This document shows, in pieces, positions 1 through 8,640 of a stretch of DNA of 15,852 nucleotides. The DNA lies in contig CALGTJ010000143.1 of assembly GCA_937901435.1 (NCBI GenBank), positions 1 to 15,852 on the forward strand, in the 5' to 3' direction. The translations under genes and the position numbers were made by a program. How positions within the stretch are numbered: the stretch's first letter is position 1; each line of letters starts with the position of its first letter. This DNA is from an uncultured Rhodobacter sp. Lineage in GTDB: Bacteria > Pseudomonadota > Alphaproteobacteria > Rhodobacterales > Rhodobacteraceae. The notes below the pieces were generated by a model that was given only the letters and a program-made list of their open reading frames with translations, was not told the origin of the DNA and did no database searches.

Positions 1-23
1 AGGAACGGGCAGAGGGGCCGTAA
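1..23 (+). CDS. folB: Probable 3' tail of the FolB core domain (partial, ends at TAA 21-23)
   Basis: Only the last codons are in the window. Reading in the same frame as the next gene gives E-R-A-E-G-P followed by TAA at 21-23. This resembles the linker after the 'GVEIVR' end of the dihydroneopterin aldolase fold in Rhodobacterales FolB. Downstream of the TAA the same frame continues with E-A-G-P-R-P-V-V-V-Y, the usual start of the C-terminal extension of these proteins. The TAA therefore either ends a short FolB or interrupts a long one. The assignment rests on memory of the family and on gene order, because too little coding sequence is present to show it directly. Confidence 0.35.
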
Positions 24-44
24 GAGGCGGGTCCACGGCCCGTT

Positions 45-497
45 GTGGTCTATCTCAGCGATGCCGCGGTTGCCTCTGGTCAGGTGGCTCATCTTGTCGA
101 TGACCTGATGGCACTGGGCAAGCCTTTGATTTTCTGTGTTGAATATCCCAGCGGTCCGATCCCGCAGTCGGATCGTGCCTCGGTCCAGCGGCGGATCGAC
201 CTTTTGGCGCTGGATCAAAAAGCGTGGGTTCTGGCAGGGCTTGAAAGCCGATGCATGGTTGTCGGTACACGAACTGAACTGGATTGGGCGATCAAGAACG
301 ATAAGATTTCTGTCTGGGCCCCCTCCAAAATCGTGCTGGACGCGGTAGAGGGGCCGAATATTGCGCCGTGCGAGTCTCTGGCTTTGGCGGCATGGTTTGC
401 GATGCAGATGAACGCCGTTGAACTTGTGACCTTGGGCGTGGCCCCCCCGAACACGGTGCTGCCCGCGCGCGAGATCCAGCTGGAGTCTGCCTTATGA
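45..497 (+). CDS. folB: C-terminal extension domain of Rhodobacterales-type dihydroneopterin aldolase, cut off from the FolB core by an in-frame stop
   Basis: This open frame begins at GTG 45 and encodes 150 residues. It resembles the roughly 150-residue extension found after the aldolase fold in FolB of Rhodobacterales, which carries stretches like 'QNAWVLAG', 'RTELDWA' and 'SVWAPSKIVLDAVEG'. The equivalents here are KAWVLAGLESR, RTELDWAIKNDK and VWAPSKIVLDAVEGP. The function of this domain is not known to me. It contains no complete aldolase active site. The frame is open back to codon 24-26, where it meets TAA 21-23, so the true product may be a separate small protein reinitiating at GTG 45 (a GAGG at 24-27 is far upstream for a ribosome site), a mutated folB, or a base-call error. 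Its stop overlaps the folP start (ATGA, 494-497), indicating coupled translation and retained operon structure. Confidence 0.6.
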   Translation: MVYLSDAAVASGQVAHLVDDLMALGKPLIFCVEYPSGPIPQSDRASVQRRIDLLALDQKAWVLAGLESRCMVVGTRTELDWAIKNDKISVWAPSKIVLDAVEGPNIAPCESLALAAWFAMQMNAVELVTLGVAPPNTVLPAREIQLESAL

Positions 498-1543
498 CCA
501 ATCGTCTGCAACCGATTCCCCGGATGGGGTTGAAAAAAGTGCTGTCGGCTCATCCGGGCTATGTCCCTGAGGGGCCACAGAAAACAATGTTTCCGCTGGG
601 GGGATGCGATCATGTCTGGTTTGACACGGTCCTGACCCGGAGCGAGGGGGGCAGCAGTGACTATCTGCGCGCCAGCGATTTGCCGCAGGCGGATCTGGAC
701 AGGCTCAGCGCGCCGCGTCCCGATTTGTGCGGTCTCAGTCTGGATATTCCCCGCGTGCTGGGCATTTTGAACGTAACCCCTGACAGCTTTTCAGATCCGG
801 GCGCGTTTCAGGACCATGCAAAGGCGGTGGCGCGCGCGCATGAGATGGCCAAAGAGGTCGATCTGATCGAAATCGGGGGCGAAAGCACGCGGCCCGGCGC
901 AAAAGAGGTGGATACCGACGAGGAATTGCGCCGCACCGCTCCGGTGATCAAGGCCATTCGCGAGGCGGGCATCACCACGCCGATCAGCATCGACACCCGA
1001 AAGGCCAAAGTGGCGCGCGCCGCTGTTGAGGCGGGCGCAGATATCATCAATGATGTCAGCGGATTGCGCTTTGATCCAGAGATGCTGGCGACAGTTCGGG
1101 ACTATGATGTGCCGACCTGTCTGATGCACTCTCGGGGTACGCCGGAAATTATGGCCTCGCTCACGCAATACGAAGATATTCTGCTGGACGTGTATGACGA
1201 TATCGCCGCACAGGTAGAGGCTGCCCTTGCGGCAGGTATCCGCCGAGACAATCTTATTGTCGATCCGGGTATTGGTTTTGCCAAGACCTTGGAACATAAC
1301 ATGACACTGCTGCGCGGGCTGTCGATTTTCCATGATTTCGGCGTGCCTATTCTGCTGGGGGCGTCGCGTAAAAGCTTCATCCGGATCATTGGCGGGGGCG
1401 ACGAGGCAAAGGATACCTTGGGCGGGTCTGTCGCAGTGGCTCTACAGGGCGCAATGCAGGGGGCACAAATCCTGCGCGTCCACGATACACGCGCGACATC
1501 GCAGGCCATGCGCATGCATGTGGCGCTCCAACAGGACGACTGA
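494..1543 (+). CDS. folP: Dihydropteroate synthase
   Basis: FolP condenses 6-hydroxymethyl-dihydropterin pyrophosphate with p-aminobenzoate to give dihydropteroate, the sulfonamide-sensitive step of cytoplasmic folate synthesis. The 349-residue product has an approximately 88-residue N-terminal extension, common in alphaproteobacteria, before the TIM-barrel. Barrel motifs are clear: NVTPDSFSD (93-101), GGESTRPGA (128-136), SIDTRK (165-170), GADIINDVSG (181-190), MHSRGTP (211-217), then DPGIGFAK and GASRKSF near the C-terminus. All are the pterin, phosphate and pABA loops of the family. The ATG at 494 overlaps the preceding stop as ATGA, which decides the start. glmM begins four bases after the stop. 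The pairing of folP with glmM is widespread in bacteria and supports one transcript. Confidence 0.95.
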   Translation: MTNRLQPIPRMGLKKVLSAHPGYVPEGPQKTMFPLGGCDHVWFDTVLTRSEGGSSDYLRASDLPQADLDRLSAPRPDLCGLSLDIPRVLGILNVTPDSFSDPGAFQDHAKAVARAHEMAKEVDLIEIGGESTRPGAKEVDTDEELRRTAPVIKAIREAGITTPISIDTRKAKVARAAVEAGADIINDVSGLRFDPEMLATVRDYDVPTCLMHSRGTPEIMASLTQYEDILLDVYDDIAAQVEAALAAGIRRDNLIVDPGIGFAKTLEHNMTLLRGLSIFHDFGVPILLGASRKSFIRIIGGGDEAKDTLGGSVAVALQGAMQGAQILRVHDTRATSQAMRMHVALQQDD

Positions 1544-1546
1544 TGA

Positions 1547-2890
1547 ATGCGTAAATTATTTGGGACGGATGGCGTGCGGGGGCGGGCCAACTCCTACCCG
1601 ATGACTGCCGAGATGGCCTTGCGGCTAGGCGCGGCGGCGGGGCGGTATTTTCGCTCTGACGGGGCCAATGGGCATCGTGTCGTGATCGGCAAAGACACGC
1701 GTCTGTCCGGCTATATGATCGAGACGGCGCTGACGGCGGGGCTGACATCGACGGGCATGAATGTGCTGCTGCTGGGGCCGGTGCCAACGCCTGCGGTGGG
1801 TTTGTTGACCCATTCGATGCGCGCCGATCTGGGGATCATGATCTCTGCCAGCCACAACCCGCACCAGGACAATGGCATCAAGTTTTTTGGCCCCGACGGG
1901 TTCAAGCTGTCCGATCAGGCCGAGGCAGAGATCGAGGTTCTGGTGCAACAAGAGATCGCCCCGGCCAAACCGGAAAACATCGGGCGCGCGCGTCGGATCG
2001 AGGACGGTCGCGGGCGCTATATGGAATATGCCAAGACCACCTTCACCGGAGAGCGCCTGTCGCGTCTCAAGGTGGTGATCGATTGCGCAAATGGCGCGGC
2101 CTATCGGTCTGCCCCAGAGGTGCTGTGGGAATTGGGCGCAGAGGTGATCCCGATCGGGGTGACGCCAAATGGTTATAATATCAACGACGGCTGCGGCTCG
2201 ACCAACACGGCATTGGCAGCAGAAACGATCCGGCGCACGGGCGCGCATGTGGGGATCTGTCTGGACGGCGATGCCGACCGGGTGATGATCCTTGACGAGA
2301 ATGGCACCGTTGCCGATGGTGATCAGTTCATGGCCTTGCTGGCGACCCGATGGGCCGAGCGCGAGCGGCTGGTGGGCAACACGCTGGTTGCGACGGTCAT
2401 GTCCAACCTTGGGCTTGAACGCTATCTGAACAGCCATTCAATCGATCTGCAACGCACCGGGGTCGGCGACCGTTATGTGGTCGAGGCGATGCGCCGCGGC
2501 GGCTGGAACCTTGGCGGCGAGCAGTCGGGCCATATCGTGATGACAGATTTTGTGACGACCGGGGATGGCTTGATCGCGGGGTTGCAGTTTCTGGCGGCGA
2601 TGGTCGAGACGGGCAAAAGCGCCTCTGATCTTGCGTCCCGGTTTGAACCTGTGCCTCAGATGCTGAAGAATGTGCGCTATGCTGAGGGGCAAGAACCGTT
2701 GCAGATCGCCAGCGTACAGGCGGCGATATCGCAGGCTGAGGCGCAATTGCTGGGCACCGGGCGTCTGTTGATCCGCAAATCCGGGACAGAGCCCCTGATC
2801 CGGGTGATGGCGGAATGCGAGGACGAGGCCCTGTTGAGCCAGATGGTCAACGGGATTGTCGCAGAGGTCGAGGCTGTGGCCTCTGTTTGA
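1547..2890 (+). CDS. glmM: Phosphoglucosamine mutase
   Basis: GlmM interconverts glucosamine-6-phosphate and glucosamine-1-phosphate on the route to UDP-GlcNAc for peptidoglycan and lipopolysaccharide. The 447-residue length is standard. The N-terminus [12 protein letters not shown] is the family signature. The phosphoserine loop [11 protein letters not shown] (100-110) has the catalytic Ser102. The metal loop DGDADR is at 240-245, a sugar-binding loop GGEQSGH lies near 325, and the C-terminal phosphate loop [10 protein letters not shown] is at 410-419. It starts just after the folP stop and is probably co-transcribed with it. The stop codon is the first three bases of a 90-nt structured element (2888-2977). 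Nothing unusual is seen in the enzyme itself. Confidence 0.97.
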   Translation: MRKLFGTDGVRGRANSYPMTAEMALRLGAAAGRYFRSDGANGHRVVIGKDTRLSGYMIETALTAGLTSTGMNVLLLGPVPTPAVGLLTHSMRADLGIMISASHNPHQDNGIKFFGPDGFKLSDQAEAEIEVLVQQEIAPAKPENIGRARRIEDGRGRYMEYAKTTFTGERLSRLKVVIDCANGAAYRSAPEVLWELGAEVIPIGVTPNGYNINDGCGSTNTALAAETIRRTGAHVGICLDGDADRVMILDENGTVADGDQFMALLATRWAERERLVGNTLVATVMSNLGLERYLNSHSIDLQRTGVGDRYVVEAMRRGGWNLGGEQSGHIVMTDFVTTGDGLIAGLQFLAAMVETGKSASDLASRFEPVPQMLKNVRYAEGQEPLQIASVQAAISQAEAQLLGTGRLLIRKSGTEPLIRVMAECEDEALLSQMVNGIVAEVEAVASV

Positions 2891-2977
2891 GCGGGTTTTA
2901 ACCAAATTGTGGCGCTAAAGCGCCGCGTTACGTGCTCTGGCTTTGCCTCTGGCAAAGCCAGAGCGGTGTGCCCGGAT
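2888..2977 (+). repeat. 90-nt structured intergenic element, copy 1 (two hairpins)
   Basis: The element starts on the glmM stop codon and ends one base before the stop codon of the convergent transporter. It contains TTAACCAAA (2898-2906), hairpin A GGCGCT-AA-AGCGCC (2911-2924), the conserved TTACGT (2928-2933), hairpin B with a perfect 14-bp stem and TCT loop (2934-2947 with 2951-2964), and CCCGGAT (2971-2977). It aligns without gaps to 7323-7412 at about 61 of 90 positions by hand count, with compensatory changes in both stems. There is no T-tract after hairpin B, so simple intrinsic termination is not obvious. It could still act as a 3' stabiliser or a termination aid between convergent genes. 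Confidence 0.7.
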
Positions 2978-2978
2978 G

Positions 2979-3899
2979 CTATGGCTTGCCTTTGAACAAT
3001 CGCCGCAACGCACCGTACTGGCTGAGGCCGACTCCTGCGAGGATCAGGGACATGGCAAGGATCAGGCTGTGCGGCAGGGGTTCGGCAAGGATGAGCCAGC
3101 CAATGAGGACGGACCAGACCGGCACGATGTAGTTGGTAATGCTCATAAAGACCGGACCGGCCTGACGGATGACCATGACACGCAGGACATTGGCCCCGGC
3201 GGTCGGAACGAGGCCGAGCAGCGCGATCCACATCAGCGTTTCGCGGGTCACGAGGGGCGGCAGGCCTTCGCGGATCAGGGCGGTGGGCAGGACAAAGGCG
3301 GCGCTGATATAGAGCAGCACGCCTGCGAGATTGACCGAATCGACTGCGGGCAGGCGGCGCATCAGGATCGAGCTAAAGGCGTAGCAGACAGCGACCCCAA
3401 GGCAGGCCGCGCGCCCCCATGGTTCCAACGGGCTGCCGGTGCTGTCAAAGGCCTGCCCGCCGATCAGGACGCAGATCCCGACAAAGCCGATGGCAAAGCC
3501 GACCACGCGTCGCCATGTCATACGTTCTCCGGGGATCAGGACATGCGCAAGGGGCAGGACGATCAGGACAACCGCCGCCATCGAGACGCCTGCAAAGCCA
3601 GAGGTGACATATTGCTGCCCCCATGCCAGCAGGTTGAAGGGCAGGGCAGAGGACAGCAGCGCGATGGCGATCAGGGTACCCCATGTTTTTCCGGTAGCGG
3701 GCTCCAGAAACAGGGGCGCGCGGCGGATCCATTGCACGAGGACCATTAAGGCTGCCGCGAACATGATTCGCGAGGCGGCAAGCCATGCCGGGCTGATCCC
3801 TTGTAACGCGAGTTCGATCACCAGAAAGGTAGAGCCCCACGTGATCCCCAGCAGGCCCACCATAATCCAGCTTTGTGGCTTTATTTCTGGCTGTTGCAT
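2979..3899 (-). CDS. EamA/RhaT-type drug/metabolite transporter (DMT) permease
   Basis: The 306-residue, very hydrophobic protein has about ten predicted membrane segments arranged as two EamA repeats, the plan of DMT-superfamily inner-membrane exporters. The first repeat begins MVGLLGITWGSTFLVIELA, with the typical 'WGS-F' motif. The second begins near AACLGVAVCYAFSSILMRRL. The C-terminus is short and basic (RRLFKGKP). Members export amino acids, nucleosides or other small metabolites, and the substrate cannot be read from sequence. The ATG at 3899 is preceded by GAAAGAG, a plausible ribosome site. The gene follows ilvC in the same direction, but the ilvC terminator at 3919-3945 lies between them, so co-transcription would need read-through. 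Branched-chain amino acid export is a guess from position only. Confidence 0.88.
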   Translation of the reverse strand: MQQPEIKPQSWIMVGLLGITWGSTFLVIELALQGISPAWLAASRIMFAAALMVLVQWIRRAPLFLEPATGKTWGTLIAIALLSSALPFNLLAWGQQYVTSGFAGVSMAAVVLIVLPLAHVLIPGERMTWRRVVGFAIGFVGICVLIGGQAFDSTGSPLEPWGRAACLGVAVCYAFSSILMRRLPAVDSVNLAGVLLYISAAFVLPTALIREGLPPLVTRETLMWIALLGLVPTAGANVLRVMVIRQAGPVFMSITNYIVPVWSVLIGWLILAEPLPHSLILAMSLILAGVGLSQYGALRRLFKGKP

Positions 3900-3914
3900 C
3901 TGTCTCTTTCACCG

Positions 3915-3945
3915 ACAAAAAACGGGGCGACCTGCGCCCCGTTTT
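3915..3945 (-). terminator. Rho-independent terminator of ilvC
   Basis: On the minus strand AAAACGGGGCG pairs with CGCCCCGTTTT (positions 3945-3935 with 3929-3919; 11 bp, loop CAGGT). The run of T continues through 3917. It lies 45 bases past the ilvC stop and 20 bases before the transporter start, so it ends the ilvC message. Confidence 0.85.
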
Positions 3946-3989
3946 GCGTTTTATGGTTCGGACCGCGTTTGCAGTCCAGAGGGATGATC

Positions 3990-5156
<1,167 letters not shown>

Positions 5157-5612
5157 ATGCTTGACGATCTGGATCGGCGATTGTTGCGACGTTTGCAGGA
5201 AGAGCCGCCGTTGTCTGTGACCGAACTGGCAGAGCGTATCGCGGCCACGGCGTCCCGTACGGCGCGGCGGTTGGAAAAACTGCGCAGCAGTGGGGTGATA
5301 AGGGGGGTGAGGGCTGTCGTGGACTGGCGCGCGCTTGGCTATGCCGTCGAGGTGTCCTTGCGCTTTACGCTGGACAAAACCCAGCGCCGCGCGTTCGAGG
5401 AATTCATAGAGGCCGCGCGCGAGGTGCCGGAAGTCGTGGAAATTCAGACGTTTCTGGGCAAGGTCGATGTGCGCCTCAGCGTGATTGCCCGCGATATGGC
5501 GCATTACCAGACGCTGTATCGCTCACGCATCCTTGCGCTGCCCCATATCGCGGATATCGAGGCCTTGATGCATGTGGCGGTGGTGAAATCGGAACAGGCG
5601 CTGCCCCTGTGA
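5157..5612 (+). CDS. Lrp/AsnC family transcriptional regulator (first of a tandem pair)
   Basis: The 151-residue protein has the standard layout: an N-terminal helix-turn-helix (about residues 1-55, beginning MLDDLDRRLLRRLQEE and including SVTELAERIAATASRTARRLEKLRSSGVI) and a C-terminal RAM ligand-binding domain (about 65-145, with the typical 'D...Y...Y...I..LPHI' segment). Such proteins form dimers and octamers and sense amino acids. It diverges from ilvC, so branched-chain amino acid control and autoregulation are likely. There is no clear ribosome site before ATG 5157, since the upstream sequence is AT-rich and carries an operator-like repeat. The stop overlaps the next gene's GTG (GTGA 5609-5612), so the two regulators are translationally coupled and may form mixed oligomers. 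Confidence 0.9.
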   Translation: MLDDLDRRLLRRLQEEPPLSVTELAERIAATASRTARRLEKLRSSGVIRGVRAVVDWRALGYAVEVSLRFTLDKTQRRAFEEFIEAAREVPEVVEIQTFLGKVDVRLSVIARDMAHYQTLYRSRILALPHIADIEALMHVAVVKSEQALPL

Positions 5613-6079
5613 TCGATATCGACGACACCGATCTGGGCCTGCTGCGCGCCCTGTCCGAAGATGCCACACAGCCCGCGAGCGTGTTGGGCCAGCGGTTTGG
5701 CCTTAGCCAGCCCGCGGCATGGCGACGGGTGCAACGACTTGAAAAGGCGGGAATAATCAGTGGGCGACGGTTGGATTTGGACCGTGAGGCGCTGGGGTTT
5801 GGGGTGACAGTGTTTCTGGGGGTCAAGCTGGCAACCAAAGGCCGCGTCAGCCTTGACGACTTTGAACGTGCGGTAAGCGCGATCCCCGAGATTCAGACGA
5901 TTGAGCATGTGCTGGGGCTATATGATTACCGCCTGCGAGTCATGGCGCGTGATCTGGCCGATTTTGAACGTGTCTTGCGCCGCCGCATCATGACGTTGCC
6001 CGGCGTGGGCAATGTCGAGGCCAATGTTCTGCTTAGCGAAGAGCGTCGGCCGGGGCCGTTGTCGGAACACCACAAATAA
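5609..6079 (+). CDS. Lrp/AsnC family transcriptional regulator (second of a tandem pair)
   Basis: The 156-residue protein has the same layout as its neighbour but is clearly diverged. The helix-turn-helix includes TQPASVLGQRFGLSQPAAWRRVQRLEKAGIISGRR, and the RAM domain runs from about residue 65 (GFGVTVFLGVKLA) to the 'RRRIMTLPGVGNVEANVLL' segment. It starts at GTG 5609, overlapping the upstream stop by four bases. The C-terminus is short and polar (PGPLSEHHK). Lrp genes usually stand alone, so an overlapping pair suggests a hetero-oligomeric regulator. Siroheme decarboxylase (NirDL/NirGH, AhbAB), which also comes as AsnC-like pairs, was considered. It is unlikely because both proteins keep a normal DNA-recognition helix and no haem genes are nearby. 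Confidence 0.9.
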   Translation: MIDIDDTDLGLLRALSEDATQPASVLGQRFGLSQPAAWRRVQRLEKAGIISGRRLDLDREALGFGVTVFLGVKLATKGRVSLDDFERAVSAIPEIQTIEHVLGLYDYRLRVMARDLADFERVLRRRIMTLPGVGNVEANVLLSEERRPGPLSEHHK

Positions 6080-6109
6080 ATAACCCATTGGTTTCAAAGG
6101 CCTGCTTGC

Positions 6110-6122
6110 GTCTCTGAGAGAC
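6110..6122. promoter_or_regulatory. Perfect palindrome upstream of the aminotransferase, candidate operator
   Basis: GTCTCTGAGAGAC is a perfect 13-bp palindrome with one central base. It lies 75 bp before the aminotransferase start and about 16 bp upstream of the candidate -35 hexamer, where an activator could bind. The cognate protein is unknown. The adjacent Lrp proteins prefer AT-rich sites, so they are not the obvious binders. Confidence 0.35.
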
Positions 6123-6137
6123 TAAGGGTTTTGCAAT

Positions 6138-6167
6138 TTGATCCCGTCCCCCGACACCGCATATAGA
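6138..6167 (+). promoter_or_regulatory. Candidate sigma-70-type promoter of the aminotransferase
   Basis: TTGATC (6138-6143) and TATAGA (6162-6167) are separated by 18 bp. They would give a start near 6174, leaving a leader of about 24 nt containing GAGAGGAAC before ATG 6198. This is a by-eye match only. Confidence 0.35.
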
Positions 6168-6197
6168 TGGGAAAACAGGTCGTGAGAGGAACATCAT

Positions 6198-7325
6198 ATG
6201 ACTGCTTTACTTGATACCGTCGATCCGGACGGGTTGCTGGAATATTCGGTGGTCTTCACCGATCGTTCGCTGAACCACATGAGCGCCGAGTTTCAGGGTG
6301 TGATGCGGGATATTTCGGGCATGTTGCGCGAGGTCTATCAGGCGGACGCCGTGGTTCTGGTCCCCGGCGGCGGCACCTACGCGATGGAGGCGGTCGCGCG
6401 CCAGTTCGCGACGGGGCGCAAGGCGCTGGTCATTCGCAACGGCTGGTTCTCGTATCGCTGGAGCCAGATTTTCGAGATGGGTTCGGTCCCTTCCGAAGAG
6501 ATCGTGATGAAGGCGCGCCGCTCTGGAAATGCGGTGGATGCGCCCTTTGCGCCAGCGCCCATCGAGGACGTCGTGGCGCGGATCGAATCCGAGCGCCCCG
6601 AGGTGGTTTTTGCCCCCCACGTCGAGACATCCTCGGGGATGATCCTGCCGGATGATTATATCCGCAAGGTCACCGATGCGGTGCATTCTGTGGGCGGGTT
6701 GTTCGTGCTGGACTGTATCGCCTCGGGCTGCGCGTGGGTCGATATGAAGGCGACAGGCGTCGATGTGTTGATCTCGGCCCCGCAAAAGGGCTGGTCGGCC
6801 TCGCCGTCAGCCGGTCTGGTGATGCTGTCAGAGGTAGCTTTGGCCAAGACGAAAGCCACCCAATCCACCAGCTTTGCCGTCGATCTGGGCAAATGGCTGG
6901 CCATCATGGAGGCCTATGAAAATGGCGGTCACGCCTATCACGCGACCATGCCGACGGACGCGCTGAAAGGCTTTCGCGATGCGATGGCAGAGACGCGCGA
7001 CTATGGCTTTGACAAATTGCGCGATGCCCAGTGGGAGCAGGGCAAACGGGTGCGTGCGGCCCTTGCGGCGCGTGGCGTGAAATCTGTGGCCGCTGAAGGG
7101 TTCGAGGCCCCCGGCGTTGTGGTCAGCTATACGCAGAATGGCGATGTGCAGAACGGCAAAGCCTTTGCGGCGCTGGGGATGCAGATCGCGGCCGGCGTGC
7201 CTCTGCAATGCGACGAAGGGCCAGAGTATAAGTCGTTCCGACTGGGCCTGTTCGGTCTGGACAAGCTCTATGACGTGGATGCCTCTGTCGCGCGGTTAGA
7301 GGCGGCGCTGGATCAGGTGTTCTGA
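6198..7325 (+). CDS. Class V PLP-dependent aminotransferase (alanine-glyoxylate / serine-pyruvate type)
   Basis: The 375-residue fold-type I enzyme has a phosphate-loop region GGGTYAMEA (57-65), HVETSSG (141-147), Asp172 in FVLDCIAS for the PLP ring nitrogen, and ISAPQKGWSASPSAG, where Lys197 should form the internal aldimine. These fit the class V group containing alanine-glyoxylate, serine-glyoxylate and serine-pyruvate transaminases. The amino donor and acceptor cannot be decided from sequence. BhcA, the aspartate-glyoxylate enzyme of the beta-hydroxyaspartate cycle, belongs to the same class, but none of its partner genes are here. ATG 6198 is preceded by GAGAGGAAC, a strong ribosome site. 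It lies downstream of the Lrp pair, which may regulate it. Its stop codon begins the second copy of the 90-nt structured element. Confidence 0.85.
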   Translation: MTALLDTVDPDGLLEYSVVFTDRSLNHMSAEFQGVMRDISGMLREVYQADAVVLVPGGGTYAMEAVARQFATGRKALVIRNGWFSYRWSQIFEMGSVPSEEIVMKARRSGNAVDAPFAPAPIEDVVARIESERPEVVFAPHVETSSGMILPDDYIRKVTDAVHSVGGLFVLDCIASGCAWVDMKATGVDVLISAPQKGWSASPSAGLVMLSEVALAKTKATQSTSFAVDLGKWLAIMEAYENGGHAYHATMPTDALKGFRDAMAETRDYGFDKLRDAQWEQGKRVRAALAARGVKSVAAEGFEAPGVVVSYTQNGDVQNGKAFAALGMQIAAGVPLQCDEGPEYKSFRLGLFGLDKLYDVDASVARLEAALDQVF

Positions 7326-7412
7326 GCCGGTCTTAACCAAAAAGTGCCGCTTACGCGGCGCTTTACGTTCCCCAAATCTGCCTTTGGCAGCTTTGGGGCC
7401 CGCCGCCCGGAT
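7323..7412 (+). repeat. 90-nt structured intergenic element, copy 2 (two hairpins)
   Basis: The element starts on the aminotransferase stop codon. It has TTAACCAAA (7333-7341), hairpin A GCCGC-TTAC-GCGGC (7346-7359), TTACGT (7363-7368), hairpin B (7370-7382 with 7386-7398, loop TTT, one internal mismatch) and CCCGGAT (7406-7412). It aligns without gaps to 2888-2977. Relative to copy 1, one pair in hairpin A and six pairs in hairpin B have changed on both sides while keeping base pairing. Unlike copy 1, its end is embedded in an intrinsic terminator (7401-7426). Confidence 0.7.
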
Positions 7413-7426
7413 CTGGGCGGCGTTTT
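7401..7426 (+). terminator. Rho-independent terminator after the aminotransferase
   Basis: CGCCGCCC (7401-7408) pairs with GGGCGGCG (7415-7422) around a GGATCT loop and is followed by TTTT. It faces the plus strand, ending the aminotransferase transcript just before the convergent UbiH-like gene. Confidence 0.75.
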
Positions 7427-7438
7427 CATGATCAGGGG

Positions 7439-8635
7439 TCAGTTTGGGCCAATACCGGCGCGCATTATCGCTTTGCGCAGGGGGGCGATGTCATGCACCA
7501 GTTTCAGCCCGCCGCGGCGCAGGGCCTGAACCGGGCTTTCGCCGGATTTGCAGATGCGGTTGAAGACATCGATGGCGCGGGCGCGCAGGGCGATGTCGCG
7601 GGCGCGGGTCTTTTCGTAAGCGGCCATTTGTGGCGGGGTGCCAAGCGCATCGGGGGCGTTTTGGGCAAGGCTCAGCAGGGCGGCCACGTCGTGAAGTGAC
7701 GTGTTCAGACCCTGCGCGCCGATGGGGGGCAGCACATGCGCGGCCTCTGCGATCAGGGCGGTGCGCGCAGAGGTAAGCGTGGTGGCGCGTTGGGTGATGA
7801 CGGGCCAGGCGCGCAGGCCGCCGATCCGTTCCATAGGGCCGAGGAGACCACAGGCGCGCTGCGTCATTTCCGCGTTGAAGTTTACCGCGTCCATCGCATC
7901 AAGCGCCTGCGCCCGTGGCCCGTCATTCATCCAGACAATGGCAGAGGCGGGCCTGCCCTCGTGATCGGGCAGGGGGACGGTCGTGAATGCCCCACCCTGA
8001 TTGTAGATTTCGGTAGAGATATTTTCGTGGGGCAGGACATGTGTGGCGCTGAAGGCCAGCACCTTTTGCCCGTAGCGTTGGGTTTGCACGCCGATCCCGG
8101 CGGCCTCGCGCACAGGTGAGGCGCGTCCATCCGCGCCAATGACCAGACGCGCGCGGATCTGGCGCTTGTCGCTCAGGGTGACAATCGCCTCGCGGCTGCG
8201 TTGCAGCATCGAGGCAAACCCTGTGCCAAGCGCCAATTCCACGCCCGGTTGGCGCGCAATGGCGGCGGCAAGTTCGCGGCGGGTCAGCCAGTTGGGCAGG
8301 TTCCAGCCAAAGGTCGTCTCGTCCAGATCGCTGGGATCAAAGGTACGGGTCTCGGTGATCTCGGGCGGGGTTCCCGTGGTGTCGATGATGCGCAGGGCAT
8401 CAAGGGGGACCGCATGCGGCGACAGCAGATCCCAAAGGCCGATCTGTTCAAACAGCGCGCGGGCCGGCGGCAGATAGGCGGTCGAGCGAAGGTCAGCCGC
8501 TGGATCAGATCCTTGTTCCACAGGCACGGCAGGATCGACCAGCAGAACAGAGAACCCGGCCTGCCCAAAAGCAGCGGCAGCGGTCAGTCCGGCGATCCCG
8601 CCACCAGAGATTAGAATGTCAACGTGTTCAGCCAT
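7439..8635 (-). CDS. UbiH/UbiF/COQ6-family FAD-dependent hydroxylase (ubiquinone biosynthesis)
   Basis: The 398-residue flavoprotein monooxygenase is likely to hydroxylate the ring of a ubiquinone precursor at the inner membrane. The FAD dinucleotide motif GGGIAGL is at 11-17. RSTAY (49-53) is the conserved Arg loop. GADGRASPVR (167-176) is the 'DG' motif that touches FAD and NAD(P)H. AEAAHVLPPIGAQGLN (295-310) is the second FAD motif, with 'AEAAH' in place of the textbook 'GDAAH', a variant I associate with alphaproteobacterial members. The ring position hydroxylated cannot be assigned, since alphaproteobacteria use UbiL-, UbiM- or UbiH-type proteins with different regioselectivity. It lies five bases after the HAD gene's stop, so both are one operon. 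An AAGG occurs just before the ATG. Confidence 0.88.
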   Translation of the reverse strand: MAEHVDILISGGGIAGLTAAAAFGQAGFSVLLVDPAVPVEQGSDPAADLRSTAYLPPARALFEQIGLWDLLSPHAVPLDALRIIDTTGTPPEITETRTFDPSDLDETTFGWNLPNWLTRRELAAAIARQPGVELALGTGFASMLQRSREAIVTLSDKRQIRARLVIGADGRASPVREAAGIGVQTQRYGQKVLAFSATHVLPHENISTEIYNQGGAFTTVPLPDHEGRPASAIVWMNDGPRAQALDAMDAVNFNAEMTQRACGLLGPMERIGGLRAWPVITQRATTLTSARTALIAEAAHVLPPIGAQGLNTSLHDVAALLSLAQNAPDALGTPPQMAAYEKTRARDIALRARAIDVFNRICKSGESPVQALRRGGLKLVHDIAPLRKAIMRAGIGPN

Positions 8636-8640
8636 GCGCC

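Noticed and set aside
295..304. Nucleotide or kinase-like motif in the FolB extension
   Set aside because: No glycine-rich loop or catalytic signature could be supported; the domain function is left unknown.
2898..2906. TTAACCAAA as a CtrA half-site in the 90-nt elements (also 7333-7341)
   Set aside because: There is no second TTAA at N7, and it lies 3' of genes inside a structured element rather than in a promoter.
5157..6079. AsnC-like pair as siroheme decarboxylase (AhbAB or NirDL/NirGH)
   Set aside because: Both proteins have ordinary Lrp helix-turn-helix and RAM features and there are no haem genes nearby; the ilvC context fits a regulator.
6198..7325. BhcA of the beta-hydroxyaspartate cycle
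   Set aside because: Same enzyme class, but bhcB, bhcC, bhcD and bhcR are absent from the surrounding genes, so no specific assignment is justified.
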